DNA of 64,000 bases from positions 10,251,950 through 10,315,949 of the forward strand of contig JAQFVV010006215.1 of NCBI GenBank assembly GCA_028023455.1, given 5' to 3'. The stretch is from Epiperipatus broadwayi. Its lineage: Eukaryota; Onychophora; Udeonychophora; Euonychophora; Peripatidae. This document shows positions 32,880 to 44,504 of this stretch, piece after piece. Position 1 is the first letter of the stretch. Each line of letters opens with the position of its first letter. Position numbers and translations under genes: made by a program. Below the pieces are notes generated by a model. It ran no database searches, was not told the DNA's origin, and saw nothing but the letters and a program-made list of their open reading frames with translations.

Positions 32880-33835
32880 ATCACAGTATTCTACATAAAA
32901 AAAAAATCAAAAATGCATATCAAACATTGTAAACTTTTTCTTCAGAGATCCTCACCTATCAACATCTGGAGCACACCCCCCCCCCCCCAATGCAAAATCA
33001 CCAAAGGATTTAGAAGACGATGGACCTTACAACAAGCAATTGACGATTCAGAAAGCTGGATAATTATGACTGATAATGGATCACTGGAAAAAACAACTTT
33101 AAACTATGTTTTTTTTTTACAGATTTAAGTTGCATTATCAGTCATACATATTTTAAGTGCATACTCATATAATACAATAGTGCAGTTTATATAAGCATAC
33201 ATTTTTTTAATTACTATATACATTAGATTCTTTCTTCATAGCTTTTAATGTAATTTTTAGATGGAAGTAACTAAATTTTTTTCCCACAGCAAACCATTAA
33301 AACTACTTGTTCTTTATATAATATTCTTAACAATGAGTCTTGGGAAACCAATTGCTCTCACTAAGCAGAGTAAAGGTGTACATACAACCAAACTATGTTG
33401 TAGAAACATTCAGAAAAATATCTAATATAGCATAAAAGAAGTAAAGCTGGTTACTAAAAAAATGTGCATAATTTAATATTTCTCACCGATGAAAGCCAAT
33501 ACTAGAAACTAAGTTGCGGTTTGTTAATATTATTATAAATAATAGCTTTATTAAAAAAAATTCAAAAAATATACAATTTTTTAAAATAAAACAATTATTT
33601 ATATTTAAATTTTAAGTAACAGATCATCCTATTTGTTTTAATTTTAAAATTTATTTTCTTTTTTAATTGATATCTACTTTAATTTTTTGGTTTGTTATTT
33701 CCATATCTGACAGATTTTCATGTTTATTTTAAAATTTACTTCCTCCTTTAATTAAATGACACCTATTTTAATTTTCTGGCTTAATATTTCCATATCTGAA
33801 CAAATTTCTTCTATCATTTTTTGGGGGAAGGTATC
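32880..33835. other. AT-rich DNA with a C-run
   Basis: A run of about 14 C lies near 32977. An opening at 32913-33128 spans it and is probably not a gene. Two similar stretches near 33640-33730 and 33730-33800 share TTTATTTTAAAATTTA and CCATATCTGA blocks, an old tandem duplication. Confidence 0.4.
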
Positions 33836-33839
33836 TAAT

Positions 33840-34800
33840 GCAATTGTGTTTATATAGCAAAGTAGAGCAAAAATGGATTATTGTGTTAATGTAGACTTTA
33901 ATGTAAGGTCAGAGAACCATGTAATGCTTGTTTGGTATATATATCTTTTTGCCAAAGTATCTAAATTTTATCTAGAATTAGCAAATATTTAAACTGAAAT
34001 GGTGCTGATCTAATGTCACATCAATATAAGCAATATAATTTTGTGATATCAAAACAATCAGATCATTAGCATGAAAAGTACAAAAAAAAGTAGAGGTTGC
34101 AATTTGATGGATGTGTGCAATCCAAATTGCTCACTGATGACTTTAAATTTTTCTGATTGACCTTATCCAGGGTTCTCATGTTTACATAGAAATGATGAAT
34201 AGATTACTGCTGATTTAAAACTTAAGGAATGCAATGCTTCATTGGTATATACCATCCTTTTGCTAAAGGATTAAAAGAAACTACACTTAACATATAACAG
34301 AGGCTATTATAAAAGTAAACATCACTGTTCGATTAAAAAGGTCATGGGCCCAGGGCTTTATAGAAGTATAACCTTTTTCTGCCAGTGTTGAAAGCGGCAC
34401 CATACTATAATTATAAAATAGCCTAATATCTGTGACTGACCAATCCAGAATATTCCAGGAGTACCATTTATCAATTAATAACTTGATATCAATTTACCAA
34501 CTCATAAAGAGACAGCTATAAAAAATATAAAAATCCTAGGTCTGCTCATGACCAAAAAGATTCATTTGTTCCAGGTGGAACAAGCAAATGTGTTATCTAC
34601 TATGATTAGAGATAGAGGATGAATACATGCAATCCAATACTTTTCAATATCTAGATAGGGAGAAATTTTATTACAACTTTCATCTTGTATCCATGATCCT
34701 TCATGCTTGCACAAATGATCTTGAGGATAATCGTAGAGTGGAATTGTATATGTGGATGTTAAATGTAATCGAAGAATCATAAAATGCTTTGTTTAGTATT
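33840..34800. repeat. Diverged internal repeats of unknown origin
   Basis: AATGCTT...TTGGTATATA...TTTTGC recurs at about 33920 and 34230 (310 bp apart), with a weaker third relative at about 34782. TGCAATCCAA recurs at 34123 and 34628. A minus opening at 34562-34780 (72 residues) includes WIQDESCNKISPYLDIEKYW but matches nothing I know. It may be an old transposon or a decayed duplicated gene fragment. Confidence 0.35.
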
Positions 34801-34804
34801 GTTA

Positions 34805-37800
34805 CTATTTCAAGGAAATTTACAGTTGTATTTTTATAGGTTACCAGTGAAAATTCAATAACTCTAAATTTCAGAATTTTTATTATTAAGCTACTTATTT
34901 AATAGACTTAGGACAGCATATTAAAAGGAAAACATAAATCTTATTTATTAAATGTCAGTTCTAAATTATATTCAGTTTGACTAAAACCTTTCAACAATAG
35001 AATATCTAGTACTATTTCACATTAATATGCCTATCCCTTTCCTTATATTGTATACTATGACATCTTTTAGAATGTATTTTCTATTGCATTTTTGCCTGAC
35101 AGCAATTTTATCAGGATTATAATTATCTAAATAGAGAATATATTCCTTTTTCAAATAATTCTCAATCAAATGTTGAATAATTTTCGTGTTCAAGTTTTTT
35201 ACATTTTAATTTTGAGTATTACATGATTCAATTATTTTTATGTATTGATTTGAACAACCTATGCTACTTGATTATTATAACAGCAAAATAATTTTCTATT
35301 AACATTTCTTTTATTCATTTTTACCATTTTACTCATGCTTTCTTTTGATTAAGATTTGTTGAAATTAATGATTCTCAAATGATCAACTAATGAAAATACT
35401 TAAACTCTAAAAAAAAGTGTACTATTTTTATCAAATGTCAATGTGTGATTTTTTTAGAGGACACTAAATGTTTTTTTTCCAACACAGAATTTCAGATAAG
35501 TGTTAACACGTATGTGCACATGTGAATATTAATGTTAGCTTTCCAGAATTGTTGCAATTAATCAATTACAATAAGCAAAGCAGAAAATAAACATATTTGT
35601 ATTTCTAGAATATATAGTACAATTTTTTTTTTTTAGCCATTGATACTTTTTCTTAAGAGAAAATAACAATAAAATGTTTAATGTGATCGACTATTTCTGA
35701 CATTCTGGTATTGCAATTTCTAGTTATATTTATTTTATTGGAATTTTTTTCGACGACTGCTTATATCAACAATTTCAAAATTATACATGTCAAAAATAGC
35801 AAAAAACTTTTCTATTTATATCCCTACTTGCATTTCAGAATCTTATCACTTTTCATTGTCTTTTCTATTATGTCAATTTTTTAAAAGAATTAATTTTATC
35901 AGAGAAATAAGAATTGTTCAACATAGAATCTTTCAAACAGGATCCCTATATTTTATTTTATTTACAATAATAAATTCTTACTTTGAAAATGATGCTTGAC
36001 TCATACCTCATCATCTTTATAATAATTTTTGAATATTGTTCGAAATAAATATTAATATATATTTTGGTTTTACTTTATATAGCTTGTTTAAACATCAATA
36101 GAATAAAATACATTCACATTTTAATAATGTTTTATTGATAAAAAAATTAGAACCCACATAAACAAAAATCTTACAAAAACTTTCATTTCTGCAATAATAT
36201 CCTTTCACATTAGTTCATAATTTTCAACTTTCTGAAAAGCAAATAAATGAGTTCATTCTTATTAAGATAATGAAATAATAGACTTCCAAACAAAACCATA
36301 TTCCAATTTTTTAACGTCAAATATATGTCAAAACAATTATTAAATAAACTCTTTCTTTAACAATAAACTGAAATGATCTCATACTTTTTCAATCCAGAAA
36401 TGTTTTTGCTGTAAAAAATTCATAAAATTTTCAGATTGAGTTAGGATTACCTTCTCATTAGAATTAAGAGGAAGAAAGGTTCATATTCATATTCTATTGT
36501 GCCCAAATTAATTTCAATCAGTTTTCTGTTTTTAACAAAACTTTCTTCCCTTTTTTTTCTTTAAAAATACATCTTATGACTTAGTAAAATATATAAGAAA
36601 AATTTTAAATAAGTTGAGAAAAAAGTAATCAATATGCCAACTCACCAAGCCTAAAAACATAGCAGTTTATCAAATTATCTCATAATCAGTCTGCACAAAG
36701 AATTTTCTGTTCTATACAATACTTAATATTTAAAAAAACAACAAGCTTTAATTTACAAGTTTTGATAAGAACTAATGCAACAAATTGATAAAAGACAAAC
36801 TTATGTCAAGTAATAGTCCACCCATAAGCATTATAGTCAACATGTCAATTGCAATAATTTGGTAATATTTTATGAAAACTATCTTAGATAATTTTATTTA
36901 TTTATTAAAACATATATACATACTCATTACTATGAACCTTTTTACATATACACACAATAATAAAGACAGCTTCAAGTGAGTTGTGGGTTATATTAACATT
37001 TGCATGATAAAATATTAAAAATATTATTTGTAACTTCATTTTAAAATACAGCAAAAGAAGTTTAAATGCATTCAGATCATTTCTCACCAAATGAATTAAA
37101 GGTATAGTAAGAACTATATATAAATGTGTAATTATCTTTTTCATTCAATATAATTATAATCAAGTTCTTAAAAAAAAAAAAAGCTTCAATAACAATGATT
37201 TGATTTTCTAAAAATTATCAAAAAGCATGAGTTCATTGTTAAAAATCAGAAAAGCTTTCCAAGTTTAATATTTAAATACAATAACATTGCTACCAATATA
37301 ATGAACATTTAAAACTGATATTTAATTTTCTCCAACATGCAAAGAATAACTAATTATTTTATTTTTCACAAGAAAAATAAGTTTACTTTCAAATAACTCA
37401 ACACTTTACATATGATAAAAATCAGTACTTTAAATGACATACTACAAAACACCAGAAACCAAGACATTTAAAACTTTATAATCTAATAATGAGTTCATAA
37501 AAGTAAAAAAAAAAATGTCAATAGCGATCCTTGACTTATCTAATTGGTTCCTAAATTGTGTACAAAAATGGAAATGTACAAAGTAGAATAATGTAAAAAA
37601 AAACATCAAAAAGTATTTTAAAAATATTTATTTTTTAATCAAGTGTATTAGTATATACATAAATAATATTTTGATTAGTACCTGTTGTTTTCTTTATAAA
37701 TTTACCAAGAGATCGTTGAATTGTTTTCTTTTTTGATAAAAAGTTTCAAACACACTGTCTTTTTCTATTGCCATTCATACGAAATAGCGAATTGTACCAA

Positions 37801-38660
37801 ACTAAAATGTATGAAAGTCTAGAATTGCCTGTGGTTTGTTTCAGTCCAATATTAATTAAAAATACTAACAACTTTAAAACATACTCCTTGTTCGATTATC
37901 CAATTAGACCAATAAAGCTAAATACTTATAACAAAAAAATAATTATCATTAATTTATAAATAATTTATGTGAAAATTATAATTTTGTCTAGATAGTTTGA
38001 GAATTAGTTATGGTTACGATGGGTTTATTTATGTTTAATAATACACCAAGCAAATATTGGTAAGGGATTGTGGGTAAAACATTTATTACTTGTATAGTCA
38101 AATAATCTAAAGGTCAAGGACTTTAAAGTAGCAAAGTGACAAATTCTGTATATTTTATTCAAATGTTATTTTCTTCTATTCTATTCATTTTCCTTATCTA
38201 TAACCTGATGCAGAATTTTTAGATCTACAACTATATATGTAAACAATGGTTAAATATATATATATATATTAGAAAATGATTAACATGTTCACATTTCCAG
38301 AAGAAAATATATAAAATAGCTTAATACAGAATACATGATTAAGAATTTGACAGAGATGAAGAAAATTAAAAAAAAAACAAGTAATCAGAACTACTAGTTG
38401 AAATTTATACGATTACTGTTGACCTCAGAATAAGAATAATAAGACATGATATATAAGATTACATCTAAGATGCAATAATAAATTGAGAAACACTTTGGCA
38501 ACAAAATTAAATATTATTACACATTATTCAAATTATACATACACAGAGGAGATAATGTAGAGGTTCATTAATTTAAAGATCTTTTTAAAATAACAAAACT
38601 AGAAAGTAAAAAAAAAAAGTGATTTGACAATTAAAGATTAAACAAATTCCATTATTATAT
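34805..38660. other. AT-rich DNA with no recognised gene
   Basis: Nothing beyond chance ORFs up to 79 residues, A- and T-runs and an AT dinucleotide run near 38255. No inverted or direct repeat longer than about 20 bp was noticed. Confidence 0.45.
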
Positions 38661-38666
38661 ATATTA

Positions 38667-39545
38667 TTAAGGGATACCCCAAAAATAATAAAAATCATTC
38701 TCTGAAGGATGAGCACATTGTAATATATGTTTCCACACTAGATGCCTCTTGCAAGGACCTCTGCATCAATATGCTGCCTAAATTCATCGAATGAAGGCTA
38801 CTCCATAGTAAATGTTTTTGTTAAGCATGTTTGCTTGTCAATTTTTATAATGTCTAAAAAATTGGAACACAAAATTCTGTTTTCTATTAAGAAAAATGAC
38901 AGGAAAAACAGTTATAATGCTTGAAACATAGTATAAAAAAGCTGCGCTGAGGAAAACACAAGTTTATAAGTGGTTTAATGAAAGTATCAAATTCACCACT
39001 TTCCAAAAAAGGATGGTGAGTAAAGTCCAATGCCAAGATGTTGCTGATTTTTTTAAAATGCAAATAGCATTGTTCACTTATAATTTTCATAATGTTTATA
39101 TGTTTTGCCTACAAGTTCTGAAATGTTTGCATGATGCTATAAAATAAAGATATCTCCATTTGTGGAAAAGTGGGAGTGCAAGATTCATCACAATAATGCA
39201 CCAGCTCATAAAGTCTTGTGTGAAACAATTTTTAATTAAAAACAGCATGATCAATTTATCCATCAGTCATATTCACTCGATCTCATTTTGTGTGACTTCT
39301 TTTTCTCTAGTTGAAAAAATGCCTCTAAGGAAAAAGATTTGTGAACTTGGAAGTGATGAAGAAAAAAATGAAGGTGTTAAAAAACCATCACTTCGCAAGA
39401 GTTTCAGGATTACTTCAAAAAGAGAAAAATACATATCTACCTGTACATTGCAACAAATGGATAGTACTTTAAAGGAATACCTAAAAATACACAATTTTGT
39501 ATTACAAAATTGCACTTATTTTTGGATACACTCATATACATGTAC
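38667..39545 (+). mobile_element. Mariner-type element, degenerate
   Basis: A plus-strand transposase remnant is bounded by GGGATACCCCAAAAATAAT on the left and a worn TTATTTTTGGATACACTC on the right, an approximate terminal inverted repeat. The length of about 0.88 kb is less than the usual 1.3 kb, so sequence has been lost between the helix-turn-helix and the catalytic region. TA flanks are present but not decisive. Confidence 0.68.
38935..39545 (+). pseudogene. Mariner transposase remnant
   Basis: KAALRKTQVYKWFNE (about 38939-38983) is the helix-turn-helix region of mariner transposases. After a gap, HHNNAPAHKVLCE (about 39185-39225) is the HxDNAPAH catalytic motif with its second Asp replaced by Asn, and FLIKNSM...ISHIHSIS follows where the pre-third-Asp segment lies. 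The tail is lysine-rich to a stop near 39560. These motifs lie in different frames, so at least two indels have occurred. It is inactive by both frame loss and the missing Asp. Confidence 0.7.
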
Positions 39546-39559
39546 TTTTTCATTTATTT

Positions 39560-40115
39560 GAATCAAATTGTCTAGGACTTTATTGCCTAGCTATGAATAC
39601 TTTTGGGACATGTTATTTTTTTCAGATGCCATGCATCCAATATTTAGTTGATATATGAATAAAAATAGTCTGGCAATTAACATTCTCTCTCTAAGCACTA
39701 TCATTTATAAATCTTTTGATTTGCTTCTATCAGTGCAATTCATGAAGGTAAGTTTCCTCAAAGAAGTAATGATATATATATAAAAAAAGTACTATTGGCA
39801 TTAGTTAAAATAATCAACTATGATAAAAATTTATAAAAATTAATTAATAATCAGTGTTCACTCTACTGACTCAAAAATATATATTAATATTTACTTTGAA
39901 ATCAATAGATTACTTTTATATTTAATAATGTTAGAGTAAAATTTAGTAATTTGTACTTCATATTATTTTCCATTGTTCTAAAATTATCCAATTGGTATTC
40001 TATAGTATTTTTCAAGAAAGATAGAAAAAATTAAAAATTGACCAAAGTTTAAAATCATTACAATATCATCTATAGAGAAATTTGCACTTAAAAACAATTT
40101 TAAAAAAACCAAAAC
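39560..40115. other. AT-rich DNA, nothing recognised
   Basis: No gene, long repeat or hairpin noticed. Confidence 0.5.
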
Positions 40116-40117
40116 AA

Positions 40118-40288
40118 AAGGGATTATAGAAAAGAATTAATGAGTATGAGTTAATATTTTACAATGAATTTGTAGATTATGAAAAGGAATTTCTGCTACA
40201 ATTAAAGTTTTAAAATATATATCCAGGATATTGTAAAATTCTGATGAGTATTTATAAAAATGCATCAACAGTGATTAAATTATATACT
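40118..40288 (+). pseudogene. RTE reverse-transcriptase fragment
   Basis: This aligns in DNA to about 5880-6070 of the RTE LINE: AATGAATATGAGTT-like, then TTTGTAGATTATGAAAAG, TCCAGGATATTGT and TATTTATAAAAATGCA. Decoded pieces are NEFVDYEKEF (block A with the catalytic Asp) and YPGYCKILMSIYKNAS. Both edges are abrupt. It is a fragment from a related, older copy. Confidence 0.75.
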
Positions 40289-40352
40289 GTGTTTCTCTGA
40301 AAATATAAGCCATACCCTAAATATAAGCGCTAGTTAAGATCAGCCACAGTTT
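40285..40352 (+). repeat. Possible DNA-transposon terminus (TACTGTGTTTCTCTGAAAAT)
   Basis: TACTGTGTTTCTCTGAAAAT followed by ATAAGCC...CCCTAAATATAAGC resembles a widespread repetitive terminus whose 'GAAAATAAGCC...CCTGAAAATAAG' pattern I recall from several animal genomes. A weaker same-orientation relative lies at 41297-41336 (AAAAATAAGACATCCCTGAT). No inverted partner was found. Confidence 0.35.
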
Positions 40353-41633
40353 TGTTTGCTTGTGGAAACACACAATGGACGTATTGAATTATAAAGTAAT
40401 GAATGTATAAATAAACAATATTATTGACATAAATGCTTTAAATATATGGTATATAAATTATGTGATACATGTATTTTCCAGTTGATTACTTTCTACAAAT
40501 GTAATTCTACCTATATAGAGAAACAATTTCTTATCAGCTGAATTCGATAATCAATTTAATGATTAATGAACAATTTAACAAAACTTTTAAAATTTTATCT
40601 ACTACAAGCTAATATATTGGACAATTTATAATTTCATTTATGTATTTTTAGGTACTTATTTATATTTAATACTTAGATTTAGAATGCTTGATTTAGTTTT
40701 AGAATTTCAACATGGTAATTTTTAAATATTCAAGATAAAAGAAAAATCAGTTTGATTTCTTAAACATTTTTTTCCTCCTAAAAGATTTTAAATAACTGAA
40801 GTAATTTTAATAATCAAAGTTTAGCTTAAGTAATAAATCTTTCTTTTAAAGAAAATATAAAAAAAAATACCCAAGCAGGACTATTATAAATAATATGAAA
40901 AGTGCACTTGATAAAAAATGGATGTGGTTGTGCCATATATGAATCTTCGTAATTCAATATGCTGCTTCTTGTAATGGACATACTTAATGTGCATATGTGA
41001 AATACAGAAACATTTTCTGAATTTTTGTGCCTGCATTTTGTTGTTGCTTTTGTGAACAAATCATTCTTAACTGTAATAATTCTTGTTACAACTTCTGTCT
41101 CATAAGTCTTCATTTAACATTTGATTTAATGTAAATTTAAATGAAATAATATTTTGAACCCAAGATAAGAGGAGTGCAAAAAGAAAGAATTACTGTGGAA
41201 GGCTCCCAGGTTAAGAATCTTATAGCTTTCTGTAAAGAGAAAAAGTACCTGAATAAATGTATATTTTTATATTTGAGTAAATGAAGACTTTTATACCTGA
41301 AAAAATAAGACATCCCTGATAATATACCCTACAGTGTTTTTTGAAACAAAAATTAACATAAATCGTAGAAAGACTAAAAAGATAAATACACTTGGCAGTG
41401 TTCACAAAACTTTTTTTATAGAAAACATTTTATGAATTAAAATAGAAAGGGAGCAAAATGAGCATCCCTAAAGATTATTATTAATTAGTTTTTGAAAATA
41501 TTAATACAGAAAAAATCCACCAGATGTAAACAATAAAGTAAGACTAAGATAATGTCTCCATTAGATTTTAAAAAAAGGAAAAAAAAAGTAATAGTAATAA
41601 TTTTTTAAAAAAAGTTAATGATGAATATATTGA

Positions 41634-41975
41634 TTAAACTATTTAATATGAATGAAAAAATTAATAACTGACTTAAATCTGAATGAAATCCTTTCAATAA
41701 AAAAAAATTAAATGAAAATATGTCTATATGCTTTTTTATAAATCTAAGACTTGAATATATTAGAACAATACAAAACTTACAGGCCACACAGCAAAATGTC
41801 TTAAGTAAACTATTTAATATGAAAGAAAAAAATTAACAACTGACTTATACCTGAAATTCTTTCAATAGAAAAAATATTAAATGGAAATATGTCTATATGC
41901 ATTTTTTTTTTTTATCAATCTAAGACTTGAACATATTAGACCAATACAGAGCCTGCAGGCCACACAGAAAAATAT
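41634..41975 (+). repeat. Tandem duplication of about 171 bp
   Basis: TAAACTATTTAATATGAA begins at about 41635 and 41806. Both copies share TAACTGACTTA/CAACTGACTTA, ATATGTCTATATGC, TCTAAGACTTGAA and CAGGCCACACAG. Divergence is moderate, with a longer T-run in copy 2. Confidence 0.9.
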
Positions 41976-42068
41976 AGAAAGATTTATGATAGAACAATAA
42001 TGAGAACTTCAAAGTGAAATACATGAAATAAAGAACAAACTAGTATCATATTAATGACAAAAATAAGA

Positions 42069-42110
42069 TTGGATTCCAAGAGCTTGTAAGAGACAATATG
42101 TGAACTGGAG
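42069..42110 (+). repeat. Short RTE-like fragment
   Basis: GGATTCCAAGAGCTTGTAAG followed by AGAC and ATATGTGAACTGG resembles the RTE C-terminal DNA at 6855-6905. It is short and old, so confidence is low. Confidence 0.35.
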
Positions 42111-42546
42111 AGATAGCGTAAGGAAATTTGCTGAATTTGAAAAACTGAGTCAAACAAACAATTTGTTTTAAATTCAGAAAACACTATCATGCACTAGATC
42201 AAATAATGTTTGAAGATAATAAATGCTGGATATGCAAGCTCTATATACTAATCATTATAATCTATTGTTTGTTTTATACGCATCTTTTTTTAAAATCTAT
42301 GTCTGCTTAATACTGATTTAAACATAAGAAAATACACTTACAAGTTTAATTTCAATTCATATATTGTTTTTAAGTATAATTTCTATATGTTATCACTTTT
42401 TATATTTTTAAAATACACCATTACTCCAGTTAGTAAGAATAATTCATGCCGTAAAATGCATTGTAAATCAAAAACTTTGCCATAAAAAATAAGCAATTAT
42501 GAGGAGTTCCTATAGGAAAAAAAAATAATTGGTTAAATTCAAAATA

Positions 42547-43261
42547 CACAGGGGGGCCCAAAAATAACCGGAATTTTGTAATAAAAAATTGTATATTTAT
42601 TTTTAGGTGTTGCAAATTGAATCACATTAAAAACTATTGACTATTCAATGCAATTGTCATCTTTCGAAGTAGTCCAGAAATATGTGCAAAGTGATGCATT
42701 TTAACACTTCTGTCATCCCCATTTCCCAGTTCAAAGCCCGCAAAAAAGAAGAAAAATCAAGACATTTTTTCATTGAGATTAAAAAAAATCACACAGCGAG
42801 ATCAATCGAATACAGCTGATAGATAAGCTAGGTCATGCTGAATTTAATTAAAAAGTTTCATACTGAAGGCTTTGAGAGATGACACTGTTGGAGTGGAGTT
42901 TGCATTTTTTTCTTTGCACAAAATGGCATGTTTATGTTTACTACCTCACATAAATGTTTCAGAACTTGCAAATAAAATGTCTGACTGTTACAATCTAAGT
43001 CTTAGAGAAAAATGCTGTTTGCATCAAAAAAAAAATCAGCATTAATTTTAATATTTCAGCCATTATAAAAAAAATTGACAAATATGTGAAACACACTTTA
43101 GAAAAAAAAAGTGCTACATGAAACCACAATTTCACATAGCAATGTCATTTGGCAGATTGATGCAAAAGGGTTCCTGAAAGTATTATGTAACAGCAAAAGT
43201 GCATACTACAATAGACGCGCATACCAGAAAACAATTCCAGTTATTTTTGGGTCCCTTCTTG
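42547..43261. mobile_element. Mariner-like element with GGGCCCAAAAATAACCGG termini
   Basis: Left end CACAGGGGGGCCCAAAAATA and right end (reverse strand) CAAGAAGGGACCCAAAAATA face each other and continue ACCGGAATT/ACTGGAATT; TA lies on both sides (42545-42546 and 43262-43263). The 715-bp interior is heavily decayed. On the minus strand near 42620-42700 a HIFLDYFER-like stretch recalls the end of mariner-type transposases, which would put the gene on the minus strand, but I do not claim a gene. TA target and termini support a Tc1/mariner-type element. Confidence 0.75.
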
Positions 43262-43263
43262 TA

Positions 43264-44315
43264 TATAAAATTTCATTAAAAAAAATAAAGCATAAATTGG
43301 AAAAAAGTGTTAATGAATAAACGCATTATTGAGCACATAAAAAAAAGAATTATTGAGCTGTGGCAAAATATACTGTATAAAAACATTTTGAAAGCTATAA
43401 TTTAAAACATACATATATTTATTTTATTGAGATCCACCGTTTTGCTTCTTATTATAGTGAGAAAGTATTTTCTGATTCCAATTCTTTGTCATGCGCTTAT
43501 GGTTTGAACATTATTCAGACAGGCATCATAACATCTGATTGGCTGTCAGATAAGTATTATAATAAGCATGAGAGGTTTGCAACCTTTCAATTTAATTTCA
43601 ATTGGTTAAATTAAAGCTTGAAATTAATAATAAAAAAAATCATACAATATACATTTTAAAATGTAAAAAAGTAACACAATATAAAATTTATTTTTGATGC
43701 ACTTTATGTTCTATTATCAAAGTTTTTAATTTTTATAATATCTGACCAATAAAACAAAAGTTTTTTGCATCGCTATTACTTTTTTTAAAAAAAAAAAGAA
43801 ACTTAGCAAATTTATTTATTTTACATAAATGCAGAAAATTAAATAAAAAATTGATAAAAAATGCAATCTACGGTTTTTACTGCCAAGTTTGAATAATGTA
43901 AATGATTAAATCTTTTAGTCTTTTTTGCCAATACTGTAAAAATTTATTTTTTTAATACTGTTCTTAAGATAAATGCTGCCATTATTTGAACAAATAAATT
44001 ATATTTTTAACTTATATTTAGTAATTTTTGATCTTATAAAATTGATTACTAACTGCGTAATGGACAAAATCATTTTCTTTTTATTCCTAAAAATAATTTA
44101 CAAGTATTAGTAACATTTTTTTTTTGTCATAAGCAAAATGATGCTCATAAGAATTTTGATCCATAAAACTATGTGCAAATATATTTTACTTAATGTATAT
44201 ATTTTAAAATTTATTATTGATACAATTTGTTATACATGATCAAAGTTTACTTTTGATTATTTACTATACTGAACAAAGTAGTATTTTTTTGATTATCTAG
44301 CAAGGATATAAGATG
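43264..44315. other. AT-rich DNA, nothing recognised
   Basis: No gene or structured repeat noticed. Confidence 0.45.
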
Positions 44316-44321
44316 AAAATT

Positions 44322-44502
44322 TAGATGCAGTGCTCTCAGATCCAAAGCTCCTCACTGACGAAGGCCACAAGCCAGAAACTAGTCTGGGGATATTGGATGA
44401 GTAGGCATTAGATAGGGATTTTATGCACAAGCCTTCTGGCATTCATTGATTACTCTGTTTAGCACAGGTAGCAATACTGTATGGAGAGTTTTGCTCTGTT
44501 TA
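44322..44502 (+). repeat. Solo, truncated hammerhead repeat unit
   Basis: TTAGATGCAGTGCTCTCAGA onward matches unit positions 1010-1140 of the 454-bp array, with a handful of changes. After GATTACTCTG it diverges to TTTAGCACAGGTAGC and then GGAGAGTTTTGCT(CTGTTTA). That last block matches the palindrome arm at 63076 better than it matches the 454-bp array. It is a single dispersed copy more than 41 kb from the array. Confidence 0.88.
44349..44390 (+). ncRNA. Type I hammerhead ribozyme, solo copy
   Basis: TCCTCA, CTGACGA, GGC-CACAA-GCC, GAAA, C-TA-G, GTC and TGGGGA are all intact, as in the array. Predicted cleavage is after 44384. Conservation of the full ribozyme while the flanks have diverged is notable. 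Confidence 0.72.
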
Positions 44503-44504
44503 TA

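Noticed and set aside
32913-33128. 71-residue ORF with a proline run
   Set aside because: The prolines come from a C homopolymer; the frame has no recognised domain.
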